A stretch of DNA of 64,000 nt from an uncultured Pelagibacteraceae bacterium (GCA_902599485.1 CACKFP010000002.1:1-64000); one strand, 5' to 3'; counted from the stretch's first letter, positions 30,191-41,540 are shown. The notes: generated by a model from the sequence alone, not told the origin. Translations and numbers: made by a program.

Positions 30191-31003
30191 TTGAAAATCA
30201 AATCTAAAATATTAATTATTGCAGGATCAGACTCTTCTGGAGGAGCAGGAATTCAAGCAGATATTAAATCAGTTACTTCTCTTGGTTCTTTTGCTATGAC
30301 AGCAATTACTGCTGTTACTGCTCAGAATACTACGGGTGTTAAGTCTATAATACCAATGCCTATTAAGGAAATTTCCAATCAAATTGAATTTACGTCAAAA
30401 GATATTAAGCCAGACTCAGTAAAAATAGGAATGCTGCATTCTACTCAAGTTATAAATTCAGTATTAAAATCAATAAAAAAGTCAAATTTAAAAAAAATAA
30501 TATTAGATCCTGTTATGGTAGCCAAAGGTGGAGCCAAGCTTATTGATAATAAGGCTATTTTAGTGTTGAAAAAAAAACTTATAAAGAAGGTCGATTTAAT
30601 AACACCAAATATTCCTGAAGCAGAAATACTAACTAAAATAAAAATTAAATCTATCTTGGATATGAAAAATGCTGCTAAAATTTTATTAGATTTAGGTGCT
30701 AAGAATGTTTTAATTAAAGGTGGTCACTTGAGTTCTAAAACCTTGAAAGATATCTTTGTAAGTAAAAAGGAGACTACAATATTTTCGAATAAAAAAATTA
30801 AAACAAAAAATACTCATGGAACTGGCTGTACATTATCAAGTGCAATTGCAACATATTATGGATGTGGAAAAACTCTAAAGAAATCTTGTGAGTTAGGTAT
30901 TAGATATGTAAACAATGCCATTAGGACAAGACCAAACTTTGGAAAAGGAAATGGACCAATTAACCATTTAAATAGTTTTATAATAAAAAAGAAATTTAGA
31001 TGA
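30191..31003 (+). CDS. thiD: Hydroxymethylpyrimidine/phosphomethylpyrimidine kinase
   Basis: [50 protein letters not shown]. Confidence 0.92.
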   Translation: MKIKSKILIIAGSDSSGGAGIQADIKSVTSLGSFAMTAITAVTAQNTTGVKSIIPMPIKEISNQIEFTSKDIKPDSVKIGMLHSTQVINSVLKSIKKSNLKKIILDPVMVAKGGAKLIDNKAILVLKKKLIKKVDLITPNIPEAEILTKIKIKSILDMKNAAKILLDLGAKNVLIKGGHLSSKTLKDIFVSKKETTIFSNKKIKTKNTHGTGCTLSSAIATYYGCGKTLKKSCELGIRYVNNAIRTRPNFGKGNGPINHLNSFIIKKKFR

Positions 31004-32292
31004 ATAATGTAGTCGTTGTTGGATCGCAGTGGGGAGATGAAGGAAAAGGGAAAATAGTAGATTGGTTATCCAGTGAAGCAGACATTGTTGTAAGATTCCA
31101 GGGAGGACATAATGCTGGTCACACATTAGTCATAGATGGTGTTACTTATAAATTAAGATTATTACCATCTGGAATTGTAAGAAAAAATAAAATTTCAATT
31201 ATAGGAAATGGAGTTGTTGTAGATCCTTGGGCGTTTCTAGATGAAATTGAGGAAGCAAAGTCTAAAGGTGTAGAAATAAATGAAAATAATCTCATATTAT
31301 CAGAGGCCGCAACATTAATTTTACCATTTCATAGAGAGATGGATGAAATAAGAGAAGACTCTGCAGGTAAATCGAAAATTGGAACTACTAGAAGAGGCAT
31401 TGGTCCAGCTTATGAAGATAAAGTTGGAAGAAGATCAATAAGAGTAATGGATCTTGCATCAAAACAAAATCTTGAAAATCGATTATCATTGGTGCTTGAA
31501 CACCATAATGCCATCCGAAAAGGATTGGGTAAGCCAATATATGAAAAAGATAAACTAGTTGAGGAATTATTAAAAATAGCTCCAAATATTTTAAAATATT
31601 CAGCACCTGTTTGGAGAAAGATAGATCAATTTAAATCAGAAAATAAAAAAATATTATTCGAGGGAGCTCAAGGAATATTACTTGATGTTGATCATGGAAC
31701 ATATCCATATGTAACTTCATCCAATACGGTTGCAGCTTCAGCAGCAACAGGATCTGGATGTGGTCCAAACTCAATAAATTATGTATTAGGAATTACAAAA
31801 GCATACACAACTAGGGTAGGCGAAGGACCTTTCCCAACAGAATTGACAGATGATATTGGTAATCATTTAGGTGAAAAGGGACATGAATTTGGAACTGTAA
31901 CTAGTAGAAAAAGAAGATGTGGCTGGTTTGATGGAGTTTTAGTAAGACAAACTATAAAGATCTCAGGTATTAATGGAATAGCATTAACAAAATTAGATGT
32001 ATTAGATGAGCTTGATGAAATAAATCTTTGTGTAGCTTATGAGTTAAATGGAAAAAAAATAGATTATTTTCCTGCAGCTGTTGAAGATCAATTAAATGTT
32101 AAACCAGTTTATAAAAAACTTGAAGGTTGGAAATCTAAAACCCAAGGTGTAAAAAAATTTGATGATTTACCTAATAATGCAAAAATTTATGTAAAAGCTA
32201 TTGAAGAGTTCATTGAGACAAAAATATCCAGTATTTCAACAAGCCCAGAGAGAAAAGATACAATTCTTTTAGTAGATCCGTTTAATGATTAA
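31000..32292 (+). CDS. purA: Adenylosuccinate synthetase
   Basis: [49 protein letters not shown]. Confidence 0.97.
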   Translation: MNNVVVVGSQWGDEGKGKIVDWLSSEADIVVRFQGGHNAGHTLVIDGVTYKLRLLPSGIVRKNKISIIGNGVVVDPWAFLDEIEEAKSKGVEINENNLILSEAATLILPFHREMDEIREDSAGKSKIGTTRRGIGPAYEDKVGRRSIRVMDLASKQNLENRLSLVLEHHNAIRKGLGKPIYEKDKLVEELLKIAPNILKYSAPVWRKIDQFKSENKKILFEGAQGILLDVDHGTYPYVTSSNTVAASAATGSGCGPNSINYVLGITKAYTTRVGEGPFPTELTDDIGNHLGEKGHEFGTVTSRKRRCGWFDGVLVRQTIKISGINGIALTKLDVLDELDEINLCVAYELNGKKIDYFPAAVEDQLNVKPVYKKLEGWKSKTQGVKKFDDLPNNAKIYVKAIEEFIETKISSISTSPERKDTILLVDPFND

Positions 32293-32303
32293 AAACAGCG
32301 GTA

Positions 32304-33194
32304 TTAATTTGCGGGCAGCAGGTTTTTTGATTTAGCAGAGTTAAGCATATGTTTTTGAAGTTTTTCAAATGCTTTATTTTCAATTTGTCTTATTCTTTCT
32401 CTACTTATTTTGAATTTTTTACTTAAATCTTCTAAAGTTATTGGATCATCTGTTAACCTTCTTGAGTAAAGGATTTCTTTTTCTCTTTCATTTAAAATTT
32501 TAATAGAATCTTGAAGAAGATCTTTTCGTTGCTCCATTTCTTCATTTTGGGCAAATTTAAGTTCTTGATCCATATCATTGTCTACAACCCAATCTTGCCA
32601 TTCATCACCGTCTTCTCCAATTGGTGCATTTAGTGACTGTTCTTTTCCTGAAAGCCTTCTATTCATAGATACTACTTCTTGCTCACTAACATCTAATCTA
32701 TTTGCTATATCTTTTACGTGTTCATCACGTAAGTCACCCTCAGTTCTAGGCGCAATTTGATTTTTCAACTTCTTCAAGTTGAAAAAAAGCTTTTTCTGAG
32801 CTGTTGTAGTTCCAATTTTTACTAAGCTCCATGATCTTAGAATATACTCTTGAATAGAAGCTTTAATCCACCACATTGCATAAGTTGCAAGTCTAAAACC
32901 TTTTTCTGGTTCAAATTTCTTAACAGCTTGCATTAAACCTACGTTACCTTCTGAAATCATTTCATTAAGAGGCAAACCATAGCCTTTGTAACCCATCGCT
33001 ATTTTAGCAACTAATCTTAAATGACTTGTAACAAGTTTTTCAGCTGATTTAACATTTCCTGTAGTTTGCCAATTTTTAGCAAGCATGTATTCTTCCTCAG
33101 CATCTAGCATAGGAAATTTTTTTATTTGAGCTAGATATGCAGCTAAGCCACCTTCATTTGAAAGTGTAGGCAAGTTGTATGTATTAATACTCAT
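32304..33194 (-). CDS. rpoH: RNA polymerase sigma-32 factor
   Basis: LVTSHLRLVAKIAMGYKGYGLPLNEMISEGNVGLMQAVKKFEPEKGFRLATYAMWWIKASIQEYILRSWSLVKIGTTTAQKKLFFNLKKLK. Confidence 0.95.
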   Translation of the reverse strand: MSINTYNLPTLSNEGGLAAYLAQIKKFPMLDAEEEYMLAKNWQTTGNVKSAEKLVTSHLRLVAKIAMGYKGYGLPLNEMISEGNVGLMQAVKKFEPEKGFRLATYAMWWIKASIQEYILRSWSLVKIGTTTAQKKLFFNLKKLKNQIAPRTEGDLRDEHVKDIANRLDVSEQEVVSMNRRLSGKEQSLNAPIGEDGDEWQDWVVDNDMDQELKFAQNEEMEQRKDLLQDSIKILNEREKEILYSRRLTDDPITLEDLSKKFKISRERIRQIENKAFEKLQKHMLNSAKSKNLLPAN

Positions 33195-33237
33195 CGGAAG
33201 TATTTATGTAATAGAGAAATTTTTTTTTACAATCGTT

Positions 33238-34218
33238 TTATTTACTTAATTTTCTTAGTTTTTTTAGGATATTAATCAACTCTTTTGGGATATTTGATGA
33301 AAATTCTAATCTTTCCTCTGTCCTAGGATGGTCAAAACCTAACTGTTTTGCATGTAAAAATTGTCTATCTAGATTTAAAATTTTATTATTAAGATCTTCA
33401 TCAATGTTTTTAAATTTTTTAAATTTCTTTTTATATTTTTTATCTCCAAGAATATTATTACCTTTGTATGACATATGAACTCTTATTTGATGAGTTCTCC
33501 CAGTTTCTAATTTACATTGTACAAAACTAAAAGTTGGAACTTTATCATTCTCAAAAAGCTCTAAAGTTTTATAATGTGTAATTGCTTTTTTACCTTTGCT
33601 AGATGACACTTCCATCATTTGTCTGTTTTTTGAACTTCTAGTTATGAATGTTTGAATCGTTCCTATTTGAGGTCTCAATTTTCCCCATATTAAAGTTTGA
33701 TAAACTCTTGTTATAGTGTGTTTGGAAAACTGAATTGATAATTTTTCATGAGTTGAATTATTTTTTGCAATTACAATTAATCCCGATGTATCTTTATCAA
33801 TTCTGTGAACTATACCAGGTCTAAGTTCATCTCCAATATCAGATAAATTTTTACTATTATAATTCATTAATGCGTTAACTATTGTATTATCGTAATTACC
33901 AGCACCAGGATGCATTGAAATTCCTGAAGGTTTGTCAATTACAATTAAATCTTCATCTTCATAAATTATATTTAATTTAAATTTATAAGGCTTTAAGCTT
34001 TGTTTCTTAGGCTCAACAATTTCAAGCTCAATTTTGTCATTTACTTTAGTCTTAATCGAAGGATCTTTGATAATTCTTTCATTAATTTTTAACTTACTAT
34101 CTAATATTAAATTTTTTACTCTAGTTCTGCTTAAACGTTTATCATGGTTGGCCAATATGATATCTACTCGTTTGTTATTATCGTCTTCTCCAACAATAAA
34201 ATTGATGATATTTTTCAT
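33238..34218 (-). CDS. rluD: RluA/RluD-family 23S rRNA pseudouridine synthase
   Basis: S4 domain, then IDKPSGISMHPGAGN, PGIVHRIDKDTSGLIVIAKN, ETGRTHQIRVHMSYKG. Confidence 0.9.
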   Translation of the reverse strand: MKNIINFIVGEDDNNKRVDIILANHDKRLSRTRVKNLILDSKLKINERIIKDPSIKTKVNDKIELEIVEPKKQSLKPYKFKLNIIYEDEDLIVIDKPSGISMHPGAGNYDNTIVNALMNYNSKNLSDIGDELRPGIVHRIDKDTSGLIVIAKNNSTHEKLSIQFSKHTITRVYQTLIWGKLRPQIGTIQTFITRSSKNRQMMEVSSSKGKKAITHYKTLELFENDKVPTFSFVQCKLETGRTHQIRVHMSYKGNNILGDKKYKKKFKKFKNIDEDLNNKILNLDRQFLHAKQLGFDHPRTEERLEFSSNIPKELINILKKLRKLSK

Positions 34219-34231
34219 AAATTACTATATT
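34202..34231 (+). promoter_or_regulatory. Putative promoter of tRNA-Arg: TTGATG - 18 nt - TATATT, with the -35 inside rluD
   Basis: TTGATG 34202-34207, TATATT 34226-34231, tRNA at 34242. Confidence 0.45.
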
Positions 34232-34241
34232 AAATTAGTAT

Positions 34242-34318
34242 GCGTTCGTAGCTCAACTGGATAGAGCGCCAGATTTCGGCTCTGGAGGTTCAGGGTTCGA
34301 CTCCTTGCGGGCGCACCA
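34242..34318 (+). tRNA. tRNA-Arg (anticodon TCG), CCA encoded
   Basis: GCGTTCGTAGCTCAACTGGATAGAGCGCCAGATTTCGGCTCTGGAGGTTCAGGGTTCGACTCCTTGCGGGCGCACCA. Confidence 0.94.
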
Positions 34319-35110
34319 CTATTCTCCCATATTAATAAGCGTTCCTTTTTTTTTTGCAACATGGAAAGAATAATAGAATAATGCAATAGATAATACAAAG
34401 TAAACCCCATTCCACATAAATGCATTATAGATATTTTGAATATCTACAGTTTGATTAATCAAAATATTTCTTGCTTCTTCGAAAATATATACCAATGGCA
34501 ATAAGTATGCTATTTTTTGAAACATTTCTGGCAAAATTTCTATTGGATAATATATGCATCCAAACGGAGCTAATAAAAACATTGTAGACCATGCTATATT
34601 TTCAAAAGAGGGGCCATATCTTAATAGACCTGCTGATACAAGGATACCAAGCGTTATTCCAAATAAATATAGACTCAAAAATAAAAAGAATAAAAATATT
34701 CCTAAATCTAAAATAGAAATACCAAACAATGGAGAGGTTAAGAGCACTGCTGGTATTAAACCTATAAGCGCTCTTATTAAAGCTGTAGCAACAAGTGAAG
34801 TTAATATTTCACCAATTTTCATTGGCGCAATAAATAAATTTGTAAAGTTTCTGCTCCAAATTTCCTCAAGAAATAGCATATTAAATCCAATACTAGTTCT
34901 AAAAAGAAAATCATAAAGGATTGCGCAAGTTAATATAACTCCAACTGCATTATTATAATATGTTGTATGTGTAGCAAAAAAATTTGAGATGAATCCCCAC
35001 AATGTAATTTGAATAGTCGGCCAGTAAACAAGATCCAAAATCCTTGGGAAAGATCTGGTAATTAAATAAAAATGTCTTAAAAAAAGACCATACATTCTAG
35101 TTAAGCTCAT
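34319..35110 (-). CDS. ABC-2 type transporter permease
   Basis: Six-TM-like hydrophobic protein paired with an ABC ATPase; LTRMYGLFLRHFYLITRSFPRILDLVYWPTIQITLWGF. Confidence 0.85.
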   Translation of the reverse strand: MSLTRMYGLFLRHFYLITRSFPRILDLVYWPTIQITLWGFISNFFATHTTYYNNAVGVILTCAILYDFLFRTSIGFNMLFLEEIWSRNFTNLFIAPMKIGEILTSLVATALIRALIGLIPAVLLTSPLFGISILDLGIFLFFLFLSLYLFGITLGILVSAGLLRYGPSFENIAWSTMFLLAPFGCIYYPIEILPEMFQKIAYLLPLVYIFEEARNILINQTVDIQNIYNAFMWNGVYFVLSIALFYYSFHVAKKKGTLINMGE

Positions 35111-35834
35111 TTTTACTCCTAGATAATTTTAAAAAAACTTCTTCAAGGTTTTTTCTGCCATGTTTACTGATTAATTCTTCAGGATTTCCTTTATCGATTA
35201 TAATTCCATCTTTCATCATTAGAATTGACTTACATAGTCTAGTGACTTCATTCATATTATGAGATGCAAGAAGTATAGATATTTTTTTTTCTTTTTTATA
35301 ATCTTCCAAAAAAGATCTAACAAAATCACCTACTTCTGGATCTAATGATGCGGTTGGTTCATCTAATAGCAATACTTTTGGTTCATTGATTAATGCTTTT
35401 GCCAAACTAACTCTATTTTTTTGTCCAGATGATAATTCACCTGTAATGCTATTAAGTAATCCTCCCAATCTTAATTTTTCTGATAAAAATTCAATCCTCT
35501 CATTAATATTATTTATTTTGTATAATTTTCCATAAACGGTTAGATTTTGTTTAACCGTAAGTTTTTTTGGTAATTCAATATATGGAGATATGAAGTTTAT
35601 TTGTTCCAAGATTTCAATTCTATTTCCCTCCAATTTTTGACCATTTATCAAAATTTCTCCACTAGTTGGTTTCAGAAGTCCTAACAACATACCAATCGTG
35701 GTCGTTTTGCCTGAGCCATTTGGACCTAATAAGCCTAAAATTTCGTCTTCTTCTATGTTAAAGCTTATACCTTTTACAGCCTCATTCTTTCCATAATTTT
35801 TTTTAATATTTTTTACTTCGACTAAATTTTTCAT
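35097..35834 (-). CDS. ABC transporter ATP-binding protein
   Basis: LLGPNGSGKTTTIGMLLGLLKP, LSSGQKNRVSLAKALINEPKVLLLDEPTASLDP. Confidence 0.92.
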   Translation of the reverse strand: MKNLVEVKNIKKNYGKNEAVKGISFNIEEDEILGLLGPNGSGKTTTIGMLLGLLKPTSGEILINGQKLEGNRIEILEQINFISPYIELPKKLTVKQNLTVYGKLYKINNINERIEFLSEKLRLGGLLNSITGELSSGQKNRVSLAKALINEPKVLLLDEPTASLDPEVGDFVRSFLEDYKKEKKISILLASHNMNEVTRLCKSILMMKDGIIIDKGNPEELISKHGRKNLEEVFLKLSRSKNELN

Positions 35835-36766
35835 TTTTTTGATGCTCTAAGAAGTCTATCGTTAATCACTAATCCAAAGTTTTGGTTTGGTATTTTTTGC
35901 ACAGCTATTTTTCTGTAACCTAACTTCTTAATTTTTCTTAATGTTTTATACAAATTTTTACTACTCTCCATTAGATTATTTGTCTTACTTAAATAAAAAT
36001 AATTCTTATTATTTTCTTTTTTCTTCTTGATTAGGATAAAAGCCTCATCTTTTTTTATTTTAACTGCGTTTAATCTAATGGGTATACCTGGTGAATAATG
36101 AACTCTCCCTCTTCCTGGAGAATTTATATTGTTTTTACCATGCAATTTAGTTTTTAAATTTATTTTTAATTTTTTTTTTAATATAGAAATATCTAAACCG
36201 CCCAATCTTAAAATTTGGGGTTTTTTTACTAAACTTATTATTGTAGATTCAACACCAACTTTTGATCTTCCACCTTCTAGAATAAATTTAATTTTTTCTC
36301 CAAATTCATCATATACATCATCTTTTGTTACTGGACTTATTCCTTCAGAAATATTTGCACTTGGTGCCGCCAAAGGATATTTTAAAGATTTTAATAATAT
36401 TCTAGCGGTTCGGTGACTTGGAAATCTTACACCTAACGTTTTTTTGTTATTAGTAACGTTTTTTGAAATTTTGCTTTCATTTTTTAGTTTTAATATAAAG
36501 GTAATTGGTCCAGGGCATAATGAATTATAAAGTTTATAAAACAAAGTATTTGTCTCACAATCTTTTTCCAAATCTTTAATATTATAGTAATGAACTATTA
36601 AGGGGTTATCAGAAGGTCTTCCTTTTAATTTAAATATTTTCTTAGTGCCTTTATCAGAATAGGCGTTAGCAGCTAATCCATAGACAGTTTCTGTAGGTAT
36701 TCCAACACATTCGTTATTATTTAAATATTTTACTGCTTTTTTAATATTTGAATCATTAATTTTCAT
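35831..36766 (-). CDS. L-threonylcarbamoyladenylate synthase (Sua5/TsaC type)
   Basis: GIPTETVYGLAANAYSDKGTKKIFKLKGRPSDNPLIVH, APSANISEGISPV, SPGRGRVHYSPGIPI. Confidence 0.92.
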   Translation of the reverse strand: MKINDSNIKKAVKYLNNNECVGIPTETVYGLAANAYSDKGTKKIFKLKGRPSDNPLIVHYYNIKDLEKDCETNTLFYKLYNSLCPGPITFILKLKNESKISKNVTNNKKTLGVRFPSHRTARILLKSLKYPLAAPSANISEGISPVTKDDVYDEFGEKIKFILEGGRSKVGVESTIISLVKKPQILRLGGLDISILKKKLKINLKTKLHGKNNINSPGRGRVHYSPGIPIRLNAVKIKKDEAFILIKKKKENNKNYFYLSKTNNLMESSKNLYKTLRKIKKLGYRKIAVQKIPNQNFGLVINDRLLRASKK

Positions 36767-36786
36767 ATAATATTACAAACTATTAT

Positions 36787-37041
36787 ATGAATGAAAAAAT
36801 TTTGCCAGATGATATTGAATTAAAATCTTTGAGTGAACTCACAGATATAGCAGATCGTTTAATTCAAAAATTAGAAAATAAAAAAAATTTGGAAGAATCC
36901 ATTGAAGATTATCAATATTTAATAAAGTTAAACAATATAATAGAGAAAAAATTTCAAAAGGACTCAAAAAATATATCCGAAAGTACTAAGCTAAAAATAG
37001 AAGAATTAACCTCAAGAAAAAATGAAAAAAAAATTAGTTAA
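36787..37041 (+). CDS. xseB: Exodeoxyribonuclease VII small subunit
   Basis: 84 aa, [34 protein letters not shown]; upstream of ispA-dxs as in many proteobacteria. Confidence 0.75.
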   Translation: MNEKILPDDIELKSLSELTDIADRLIQKLENKKNLEESIEDYQYLIKLNNIIEKKFQKDSKNISESTKLKIEELTSRKNEKKIS

Positions 37042-37891
37042 AACTGTTAATGAAGTAAATAAATTTTTAAAAAATTACTTAGCAAAACAAAAAAAAACAG
37101 ATCTAATTATACCTATTAAATATGGTTTATTTCCTGGAGGAAAAAAAATAAGATCTAAGCTTATTTTTGATGTTGGAAAAATTTTTAATGTAGAAAAAAA
37201 ATATCTTTTATATTTAAGTTCAGCTGTTGAATGTATACACGCTTATTCACTAATACATGACGATTTACCGTGCATGGATGATGATGATATTAGAAGAGGC
37301 AAACTGACTACACATAAAAAATTTGGAGAATCAACAGCAGTTTTAGCTGGAAACTCCCTTTTGACATTAGCTTTTGAAATTTTATCTGATCCAAAGTTTA
37401 ATATAAATAACAATAAAAAAATTTCCCTAATAAATCTAATATCTCAATCATCAGGACACCAAGGAATAGCCGGAGGTCAATTTTTGGATTTAAATTATGA
37501 AAGAAAAAAAGTTTCTAAACAAAAAGTTATCGATATGGAGATTAAAAAGACAGGAAAATTATTTTCATTCAGCTGTTTGTCTCCAGTTATTTTGTCAAAT
37601 AAAAAAAATCAAATAAAAAAATTTTCAATTATTGGTGAAAAAATTGGTTTACTTTTTCAAATTGCAGATGATTTAATTGATTATAGCAGTACATCAAAAA
37701 CTGCAGGAAAAAAAACAAATAAAGATTCAAAAAGGGGAAAAGCAACATTAATAAGTTTACTAGGATATAAAAATGCTATTAAATATGCTTCAAAACTAAA
37801 AAAAGAAATATTTAATAGTTTAGTTAGCTATGGAAATAATGCTAGTGATTTAAAAGAGACAATTGAATTTATATTAAATAGAAATAAATAA
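37022..37891 (+). CDS. ispA: Polyprenyl synthetase, farnesyl diphosphate synthase type
   Basis: GGKKIRSKLIFDVGK, HAYSLIHDDLPCMDDDDIRRGKLTTHK, LFQIADDLID. Confidence 0.92.
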   Translation: MKKKLVKTVNEVNKFLKNYLAKQKKTDLIIPIKYGLFPGGKKIRSKLIFDVGKIFNVEKKYLLYLSSAVECIHAYSLIHDDLPCMDDDDIRRGKLTTHKKFGESTAVLAGNSLLTLAFEILSDPKFNINNNKKISLINLISQSSGHQGIAGGQFLDLNYERKKVSKQKVIDMEIKKTGKLFSFSCLSPVILSNKKNQIKKFSIIGEKIGLLFQIADDLIDYSSTSKTAGKKTNKDSKRGKATLISLLGYKNAIKYASKLKKEIFNSLVSYGNNASDLKETIEFILNRNK

Positions 37892-39802
37892 ATGCAAAAT
37901 TATAAATATTTAAATAATATTAATTTTCCTTCAGATATAAAAAAACTAAATAATGAAGAATTAAAAGTTCTATCAGAAGAAGTAAGAAGCGAAATGATTG
38001 ATGCTGTTTCAAAAACAGGTGGTCATCTAGGTGCAGGCTTAGGTGTTGTAGAATTAACAGTAGCACTTCACCATGTTTTTGACACCCCAAATGATAAATT
38101 GATATGGGATGTTGGTCATCAATCATACCCTCATAAAATTTTAACAGGAAGAAAAGATAAAATACGAACTTTACGACAAGGAAGTGGATTATCTGGTTTT
38201 ACAAAGCGATCAGAAAGTGAATTTGATCCCTTTGGTGCAGCTCATAGTTCTACTTCTATCTCTGCTGGACTTGGCATTGCAACAGCAAATAAATTATCAA
38301 ATAAATCAGATCAGGTTATAGCAGTTATTGGTGACGGTGCAATGAGCGCAGGAATGGCATATGAAGCTATGAATAATGCTGGAGACTCAAAAACAAAAAT
38401 GATCGTAATTTTGAATGACAATGATATGTCAATTGCAAAACCAGTTGGTGCAATGAAATCTTATCTTGCTAAAATTTTTTCAGGTAAGATTTATTTTAGT
38501 TTCAGAGAAACAGTTAAAATGATTATTTCATCCTTTTCAAAAAGATTTAGCAAAAAGGCTGGAAAGGCTGAAGATTTTTTAAGATCGGCTGTCACAGGTG
38601 GTACATTATTTAATTCATTAGGTTTTTATTATGTTGGTCCAATTGATGGTCATGATTTAGATGTTCTATTGCCTATTTTAAAAAATGCAAAAGAAAGTAA
38701 TCACACTGGTCCAATACTAATTCATATAAAAACTCAAAAAGGCAAAGGATATAGTTTTGCTGAAAAATCCGAAGATAAATATCACGGAGTTACAAAATTT
38801 GATGTTCAAACTGGAGTTCAACAAAAATCAACAACCAAAGCTCCTGCTTTTACAAAAGTCTTTGCAAATACATTAATAGAGCATGCAAAGAAAGACAGTA
38901 AAATTGTAGGTATAACTGCTGCTATGCCGTCTGGGACAGGAATGGATGCATTTAGTAAAGTTTTCCCTGATAGAACTTTTGATGTTGGAATTGCTGAACA
39001 ACATGCAGTTACTTTTGCTGCAGGTTTAGCCACTGAAGGTTATAAGCCTTATGCAGCAATTTATTCAACATTTTTACAAAGAGCTTATGATCAGGTAGTT
39101 CATGACGTTGCAATTCAAAGTTTACCAGTAAGATTTGCAATTGATAGAGCTGGTTTAGTTGGTGCCGATGGAGCCACTCATGCAGGTGCTTTTGATATTA
39201 CATATTTATCAACTTTACCTAATTTTATTGTTATGGCAGCAAGTGATGAAGCAGAATTGGTAAGAATGGTTAATACCTCAGTAGATATTAATAATAAACC
39301 ATGTGCATTTAGATATCCAAGGGGAAATGGAGTAGGTTTAGAATTACCCGAAATCAACGAAAAAATAGATATTGGAAAAGGAAGAGTTATTAGAGAAGGA
39401 AAGAAAGTTGCCTTAGTAAGTTTTGGAAACAGATTAAAAGAATGTTTATTGGCTGAAGAAAGTTTAAAAAAAATGGGAATTAATCCAACAATTATTGATG
39501 CTAGATTTGCAAAACCTCTGGATGAAAGTCTTATGTGGCAAGTTGCAACAAATCATGAAGTTCTAATTACATTGGAAGAAGGTTCTATTGGAGGCTTTGG
39601 AGCACATGTAAATCATTTCTTAAATGAAAAGAATTTATTGGATAATAATTTAAAATTTAGATCAATGATTTTGCCTGATAAATTTTTGGACCAAGACAAA
39701 CCTGAACAAATGTATAAAGACGCCGGTTTAGATGCTAAATCTATTGAGGAGAAAGTTTTAGAAACTCTAAATTCTAAAGTTGTGATTAAAAAAACGAATT
39801 AA
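37892..39802 (+). CDS. dxs: 1-deoxy-D-xylulose-5-phosphate synthase
   Basis: [61 protein letters not shown]. Confidence 0.96.
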   Translation: MQNYKYLNNINFPSDIKKLNNEELKVLSEEVRSEMIDAVSKTGGHLGAGLGVVELTVALHHVFDTPNDKLIWDVGHQSYPHKILTGRKDKIRTLRQGSGLSGFTKRSESEFDPFGAAHSSTSISAGLGIATANKLSNKSDQVIAVIGDGAMSAGMAYEAMNNAGDSKTKMIVILNDNDMSIAKPVGAMKSYLAKIFSGKIYFSFRETVKMIISSFSKRFSKKAGKAEDFLRSAVTGGTLFNSLGFYYVGPIDGHDLDVLLPILKNAKESNHTGPILIHIKTQKGKGYSFAEKSEDKYHGVTKFDVQTGVQQKSTTKAPAFTKVFANTLIEHAKKDSKIVGITAAMPSGTGMDAFSKVFPDRTFDVGIAEQHAVTFAAGLATEGYKPYAAIYSTFLQRAYDQVVHDVAIQSLPVRFAIDRAGLVGADGATHAGAFDITYLSTLPNFIVMAASDEAELVRMVNTSVDINNKPCAFRYPRGNGVGLELPEINEKIDIGKGRVIREGKKVALVSFGNRLKECLLAEESLKKMGINPTIIDARFAKPLDESLMWQVATNHEVLITLEEGSIGGFGAHVNHFLNEKNLLDNNLKFRSMILPDKFLDQDKPEQMYKDAGLDAKSIEEKVLETLNSKVVIKKTN

Positions 39803-40884
39803 TTACCACATTGAGCTTTATTCATTAAGTAATGATCAAGAATTACACAATGCATCATTGCTTCACCTATAGGAACTGCTCTAATACCTACACAAGGATC
39901 ATGTCTACCTGTGACAGAAATTGAAGTATTTTTTCCAAATTTATTAATTGTTTTTCTTTGAGAAAGAATTGATGAAGTTGGTTTTACTGCAAAAGAAACT
40001 ATTATTTCTTGACCACTAGAAATACCTCCAAGAATTCCTCCAGCATTATTTGATTTAAATTTTGTTTTCATTCCTGTTCGAGACATTTCATCAGAATTTT
40101 GTTCACCAGAAAGTTGAGCAGAATTCATTCCTGATCCTATATTTACCCCTTTTACTGCGTTAATACTCATCATTGCTGATGCTAAATCCATATCTAATTT
40201 TGAATAAATTGGAGCTCCTAATCCGACAGGAACACCTCTTGCTCTTACTTCAATAATAGCCCCACATGATGAGCCAGCTTTTCTTATCCCAAGTAAATAT
40301 TTTTCCCATAATTTTAAAACTGTTTTATCAGGACAAAATAAAGGGTTTTTTGTGATGAAACTGTCATTCCATTTTTCTGTGTCACATCCTAGTATTCCTA
40401 ATTGTGTTACAGCTCCAATTACATTGTACTTTTTCCCAATAATATTTTGTAAAATTTGTTTTGCTATTGCCCCTGCTGCCACTCTTGAAGCAGTCTCTCT
40501 TGCTGATTGTCTGCCTCCACCTCTATAATCTCTTATTCCATACTTTTTAAAATATGTATAATCAGCATGACCAGGTCTAAATTTATCTTTAATGTTTTTG
40601 TAATCCTTCGAACGCATATCTTTATTGAAGATAATCATTGAGATAGGTGTACCAGTTGTTTTGCCCTCAAATGTTCCTGATAGAATTTCTACTTTATCAT
40701 CCTCTTTTCTTTGGGTTGTGAATTTTGACTGACCAGGCTTTCTTTTATTTAATTCTAACTGAATGTCTCTGATATTAAGCTTAATATTCGGAGGACAACC
40801 ATCAACAACACATCCTATTGCTGGACCGTGAGACTCACCCCAAGTAGTAAATCGAAAAAATTTTCCAAATGTATTAAAAGACAT
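39799..40884 (-). CDS. aroC: Chorismate synthase
   Basis: [72 protein letters not shown]. Confidence 0.96.
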   Translation of the reverse strand: MSFNTFGKFFRFTTWGESHGPAIGCVVDGCPPNIKLNIRDIQLELNKRKPGQSKFTTQRKEDDKVEILSGTFEGKTTGTPISMIIFNKDMRSKDYKNIKDKFRPGHADYTYFKKYGIRDYRGGGRQSARETASRVAAGAIAKQILQNIIGKKYNVIGAVTQLGILGCDTEKWNDSFITKNPLFCPDKTVLKLWEKYLLGIRKAGSSCGAIIEVRARGVPVGLGAPIYSKLDMDLASAMMSINAVKGVNIGSGMNSAQLSGEQNSDEMSRTGMKTKFKSNNAGGILGGISSGQEIIVSFAVKPTSSILSQRKTINKFGKNTSISVTGRHDPCVGIRAVPIGEAMMHCVILDHYLMNKAQCGN

Positions 40885-40916
40885 TATATTATTATATAAA
40901 TTATTTTGGTTAAATT

Positions 40917-41540
40917 ATGAACGAAAAAAATTCTTTAGGGTTAGATAAATGCTTTCTAGATCTCGATAATCCAATACTATTATTCACTGAATGGTACAAC
41001 GAGGCAAAGAAAACAGAAATAAATGATCCAAATGCATTAGCTCTAGGCACTATTAACGAAAAAGGTTATCCAAACGTAAGAATGGTATTGCTTAAAGATT
41101 ATGGAGAGGATGGATTTGTTTTTTACACTAACTTTAATAGTAATAAGGGAAACTCTATAAAGCAGAATCCAAACATTTCGATGTGCTTTCATTGGAAAAG
41201 TTTACTCAGACAAATTCGAATAGTTGGTACTGCTGAAAAAGTTTCTGATGAAGAAGCTGATAATTATTATAAATCCAGAAGTTACGGAAGTAGAATTGGT
41301 GCATGGGCATCAAATCAGAGTTCAATTTTAAAAGATAGAGAAGAGCTAAACCAATCTATAAAAAAATTTAAAGATCTCTATAAAGATGAAAATAATGTTC
41401 CAAGACCTGTTCATTGGTCAGGATGGAGGTTAAAACACCACGAAATTGAATTTTGGTTAGATGGTGAAAATAGAATTCACGAAAGATTAAAATATATTAA
41501 AGAAAATAATGATTGGAAAAAAATTCTCTTATCACCTTAA
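40917..41540 (+). CDS. pdxH: Pyridoxamine 5'-phosphate oxidase
   Basis: NVRMVLLKDYGEDGFVFYTNFNSNKG, SRSYGSRIGAWAS, FWLDGENRIHERLKY. Confidence 0.93.
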   Translation: MNEKNSLGLDKCFLDLDNPILLFTEWYNEAKKTEINDPNALALGTINEKGYPNVRMVLLKDYGEDGFVFYTNFNSNKGNSIKQNPNISMCFHWKSLLRQIRIVGTAEKVSDEEADNYYKSRSYGSRIGAWASNQSSILKDREELNQSIKKFKDLYKDENNVPRPVHWSGWRLKHHEIEFWLDGENRIHERLKYIKENNDWKKILLSP

